A DNA stretch of 64,000 nucleotides, taken from NCBI GenBank assembly GCA_028023455.1, contig JAQFVV010012544.1, positions 2,438,396 to 2,502,395 on the forward strand. Direction: 5' to 3'. Position numbers and translations under genes: made by a program. The notes under the pieces are model-generated. The model saw nothing but the letters and a program-made list of their open reading frames with translations, was not told the origin of the DNA and searched no databases. Within the stretch, counting starts at the first letter, position 1; each line of letters opens with the position of its first letter. Below are positions 61,750 to 64,000 of this stretch, piece by piece. The stretch is from Epiperipatus broadwayi. Its lineage: Eukaryota > Onychophora > Udeonychophora > Euonychophora > Peripatidae.

Positions 61750-64000
61750 GTTATGAAAAAATGCTATAAAGATTACTATAGAGATAAAGAATACAATCCA
61801 CAGAAATAGCTAAAGTTGTGATATAAAATAAGTTTGAAAAAATTAATGTTATTTGGAATTTAAAAAGAATTTTCAGTAGATTAGAATTTATCAATATTAA
61901 TATCCATTTTATTATCTTTACACATTTCACAAAATTATTAATATTTTTTGTAAGAGTATGCAATCATTAATTGAGTTGATATTCCTAAAAATTTTACAAT
62001 CATCTGTGTAGCATAAAATATGTGAAAATTCCAAACTCTCTCCCAAATCGTCAATATAAATGTTAAAAATAATAGGGCAAGGATACTGTCCTGAGGTACT
62101 CCTACATTACTATAATATGTACCAGAAGAATTATTTTTAAATTTTACATAAGCCATTCTTTTGCTAATAAAAGATTCAAACCATGCAACCAAATTATAGG
62201 AAAAACCTAATTTGTACATTTTGTAAAGCAACCTGGAATGATCCACTTTATCAAATGCCTTGGATAAATCAAAATAAACAACATCTAAATGATATTGATT
62301 CTTAAAGGCATTAGCATTGTGATCAGTTACTGTTAAAAGATTAGTTTCAGTTGATCTGCCAGGTAAAAAACCATTCAAAATACAGCAAAACTCTCCATAT
62401 AGTAGTGCCATCTTGTGCTAACAAGAGCAATCAATGGATGCCAGAAGACCTGTGCATAAAATCCCTATCTAGTGCCTACGCATCCAATATCCCCAGACTA
62501 GTTTCTGTCTTGTGGCCTTCATCAGTGAGGAGCCTTGGATCTGAGAGCACTGCACCTGATGAGTAGGCACTAGATAGGGATTTTATGCACAAGCCTTCTG
62601 GCATCCATTGATTGCTCTTGTTAGCACAAGATGGCACTACTATATGGAGAGTTTTGCTGTATTTTGAATTGTTTATAACAATTATTGTGCTAGTATGAGA
62701 TAGTGATCATGTGATGTTTAGTGGTAAAAAACCATGTTGCACAGGAACCAAAATCTTATTTATGTCATTAACAATTTTCTTATAAACACATCTTTCAAAT
62801 ATGCATGCAACTGTATGAAGCACAGAAATTGATCTATAATTATTAACATTATTTTTGAACCATTTTTAAAAATAGGTATAATTTTGGCAAGTTTAAGAGA
62901 GTTAGGAAAAATACAATTTTAATGGAACAATTAAGAATATAACACAAAGGAGCAGCAATATATTCTGCACAACCTTTATAAGTGAAAGAAGGTATATTGT
63001 CATAACCTATACTTGAATGTGTTTTGAGTTCTTTGACAGCTGATATAATATCACTATTGTTGAAACAATCGATAGAAATGCTATCATTAAAATGTTCATT
63101 AAACCCAGACAGTTGAGAATTTCCAAATAATTCAGAAAAGTGAATTGAAAAGTCATCACCACTTAAAGATGAATTATAATCCATTTGAGACTTTCTTTTG
63201 GTAATGCCATAATTTTTAATAAATAATCAAACTTTTTTAGGATTATCTCACAAATTGAGCTCCATATTTTTAATATAGTTTTGATAATCAATTTTCTGAA
63301 TAGCTTTAACCAATCTTCTATAATTAACAAAATTATTGTAAAAAAAGTATATTTTGTGTTTTAATGTACTGTTTATGATGATACAATTTCCTTCTAATAA
63401 TTTTATCTGAGAACCAAAAACGAAAATAATAATTGTTTTTCTTTCTTTTTTTTTGGTATATAAAAATCAATCAGATCACGAAATACTTGACTAAAAAAGT
63501 CTATATTATAATTAGCATCTGTTGAGGAATATAACAGGCTCCAATCAAAATTAGAAATTGTTTTACACAGACCCATATAATCCACCTTTTTATATCATCT
63601 TTTAATATTTAAAGGAATATGCCACTTAAAATAATTTATTTTAACAAAAAATTCAATAGGTGGGTGATGTAAATCAATAGGAAAATTAGGAGATAAAACA
63701 CAAAAACAAGTTACCTAGAACATAATCAAGTATTTGCTTATAAGAATTTAAATGGGAATTATGTTGTTTTAAATTCAAAAAATTAAAGAATTGTAACATC
63801 CTATATGCTTTGTGTGATAATGAAGAAATATCAAAAGAAGTATTATTAAATATCTCAGGAACGTTAAAATCTCCAGTAATGATAATATTCATTTTATAAT
63901 CAATCAAAAATTCTTCAAAAGTACAAAGTAATGCATCCAAGTCAGAAAAAGATAAGGCTGGCCTTATATAAATATTCCCTAATAATATTTTTTTATAATG
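61750..64000 (-). pseudogene. CR1/Jockey-like LINE ORF2, cut by window end
   Basis: Read leftward from the window edge, the endonuclease part has ITGDFNVPEIF (GDFN at 63,863-63,874) and QILDYVLGN. A linker with HSSIGYDNIPS, the equivalent of the RT entry motif, lies near 63,000. RT continues with NGFLPGRSTETNLL, motif A VYFDLSKAFDKVDHSRLL (about 62,225-62,275), motif B GVPQDSIL, and catalytic YTDD in a shifted frame at 61,999-62,010. A last segment near 61,900 reads NNFVKCVKIIKW, then SNLLKI, the post-palm region. The gene is disrupted by frameshifts and by family A copy 5. The upstream part lies outside the window. Confidence 0.88.
62362..62735 (+). mobile_element. Family A foldback retroposon, copy 5, nested in LINE
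   Basis: Perfect 13-bp direct repeats GGTAAAAAACCAT (62,362-62,374 and 62,723-62,735) bound a 348-bp body. Removing the body and one repeat restores the reading frame of the host LINE around its GFLPGRS motif, which proves the boundaries. Arms of 112 bp (62,373-62,484 and 62,558-62,669) pair without gaps and reach two bases into the left repeat. The inverted arm plus centre carries the hammerhead-like core on the minus strand, with one stem II mismatch. The tail GTGATCATGTGATGTTTAGT lies only at the right. Confidence 0.95.

Overview
This is a strongly AT-rich eukaryotic window, almost certainly from an animal nuclear genome. The signs are long (AT)n tracts, several clades of non-LTR retrotransposon, a tRNA-derived SINE with a poly(A) tail, mariner, pogo-like and hAT-like DNA elements, and no long host reading frame. 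The species cannot be fixed from what is here. There is no rRNA, functional tRNA gene, CRISPR array or bacterial-type operon. No complete host gene is visible; one short stretch near 4.7 kb could be a first coding exon.

Layout. 0-5 kb: a foldback retroposon (family A copy 1), a second palindromic element, a tRNA-Val-like SINE, and the candidate exon. 5-15 kb: a structured hairpin, a LINE reverse transcriptase (RT) fragment, a rearranged family A copy, several (AT)n tracts, and family A copy 2. 15-22 kb: an AT-rich desert, a 1.18-kb pogo-like element flanked by TA, and a second SINE copy with a clear 14-bp target duplication. 22-25 kb: a decayed RTE-type LINE and a small palindrome. 27-33.4 kb: two related 2-kb elements (G1, G2) that carry the same two internal modules in opposite order, with family A copy 3 between them. 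34-37 kb: a young element with 60-bp inverted ends and a hammerhead-like core, then a better preserved RTE-type LINE. 38-41.4 kb: a 72-bp-arm palindrome and a GC-richer block with a TATA box. 42-48.2 kb: family B foldback element, family A copy 4, LINE RT debris, a 399-bp hAT-type MITE, and a mariner relic. 48.6-50.3 kb: a 1.7-kb inverted repeat with about 400-bp arms. 50.4-58 kb: a roughly 6.1-kb two-ORF LINE on the minus strand, with two tandem LINE 3' ends beside it. 58-61 kb: AT-rich desert. 61-64 kb: family B copies, then a CR1/Jockey-like LINE running off the window end and interrupted by family A copy 5.

The most striking pattern is family A. Five copies are each bounded by a different perfect 12-15 bp direct repeat, as expected for target-primed reverse transcription. 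Each carries an inverted copy of its own 3' part, so each can fold back, and the inversion junction differs from copy to copy. The uninverted core contains a hammerhead-ribozyme-like motif whose stem I shows covariation between copies. An unrelated family (B) shows the same layout with a 16-bp direct repeat, and a third element (34.5-34.8 kb) carries a second hammerhead-like core. Together these suggest short, possibly ribozyme-bearing retroposons that insert with recurrent 5' inversion. This is inference from one window and needs genome-wide copies to test.
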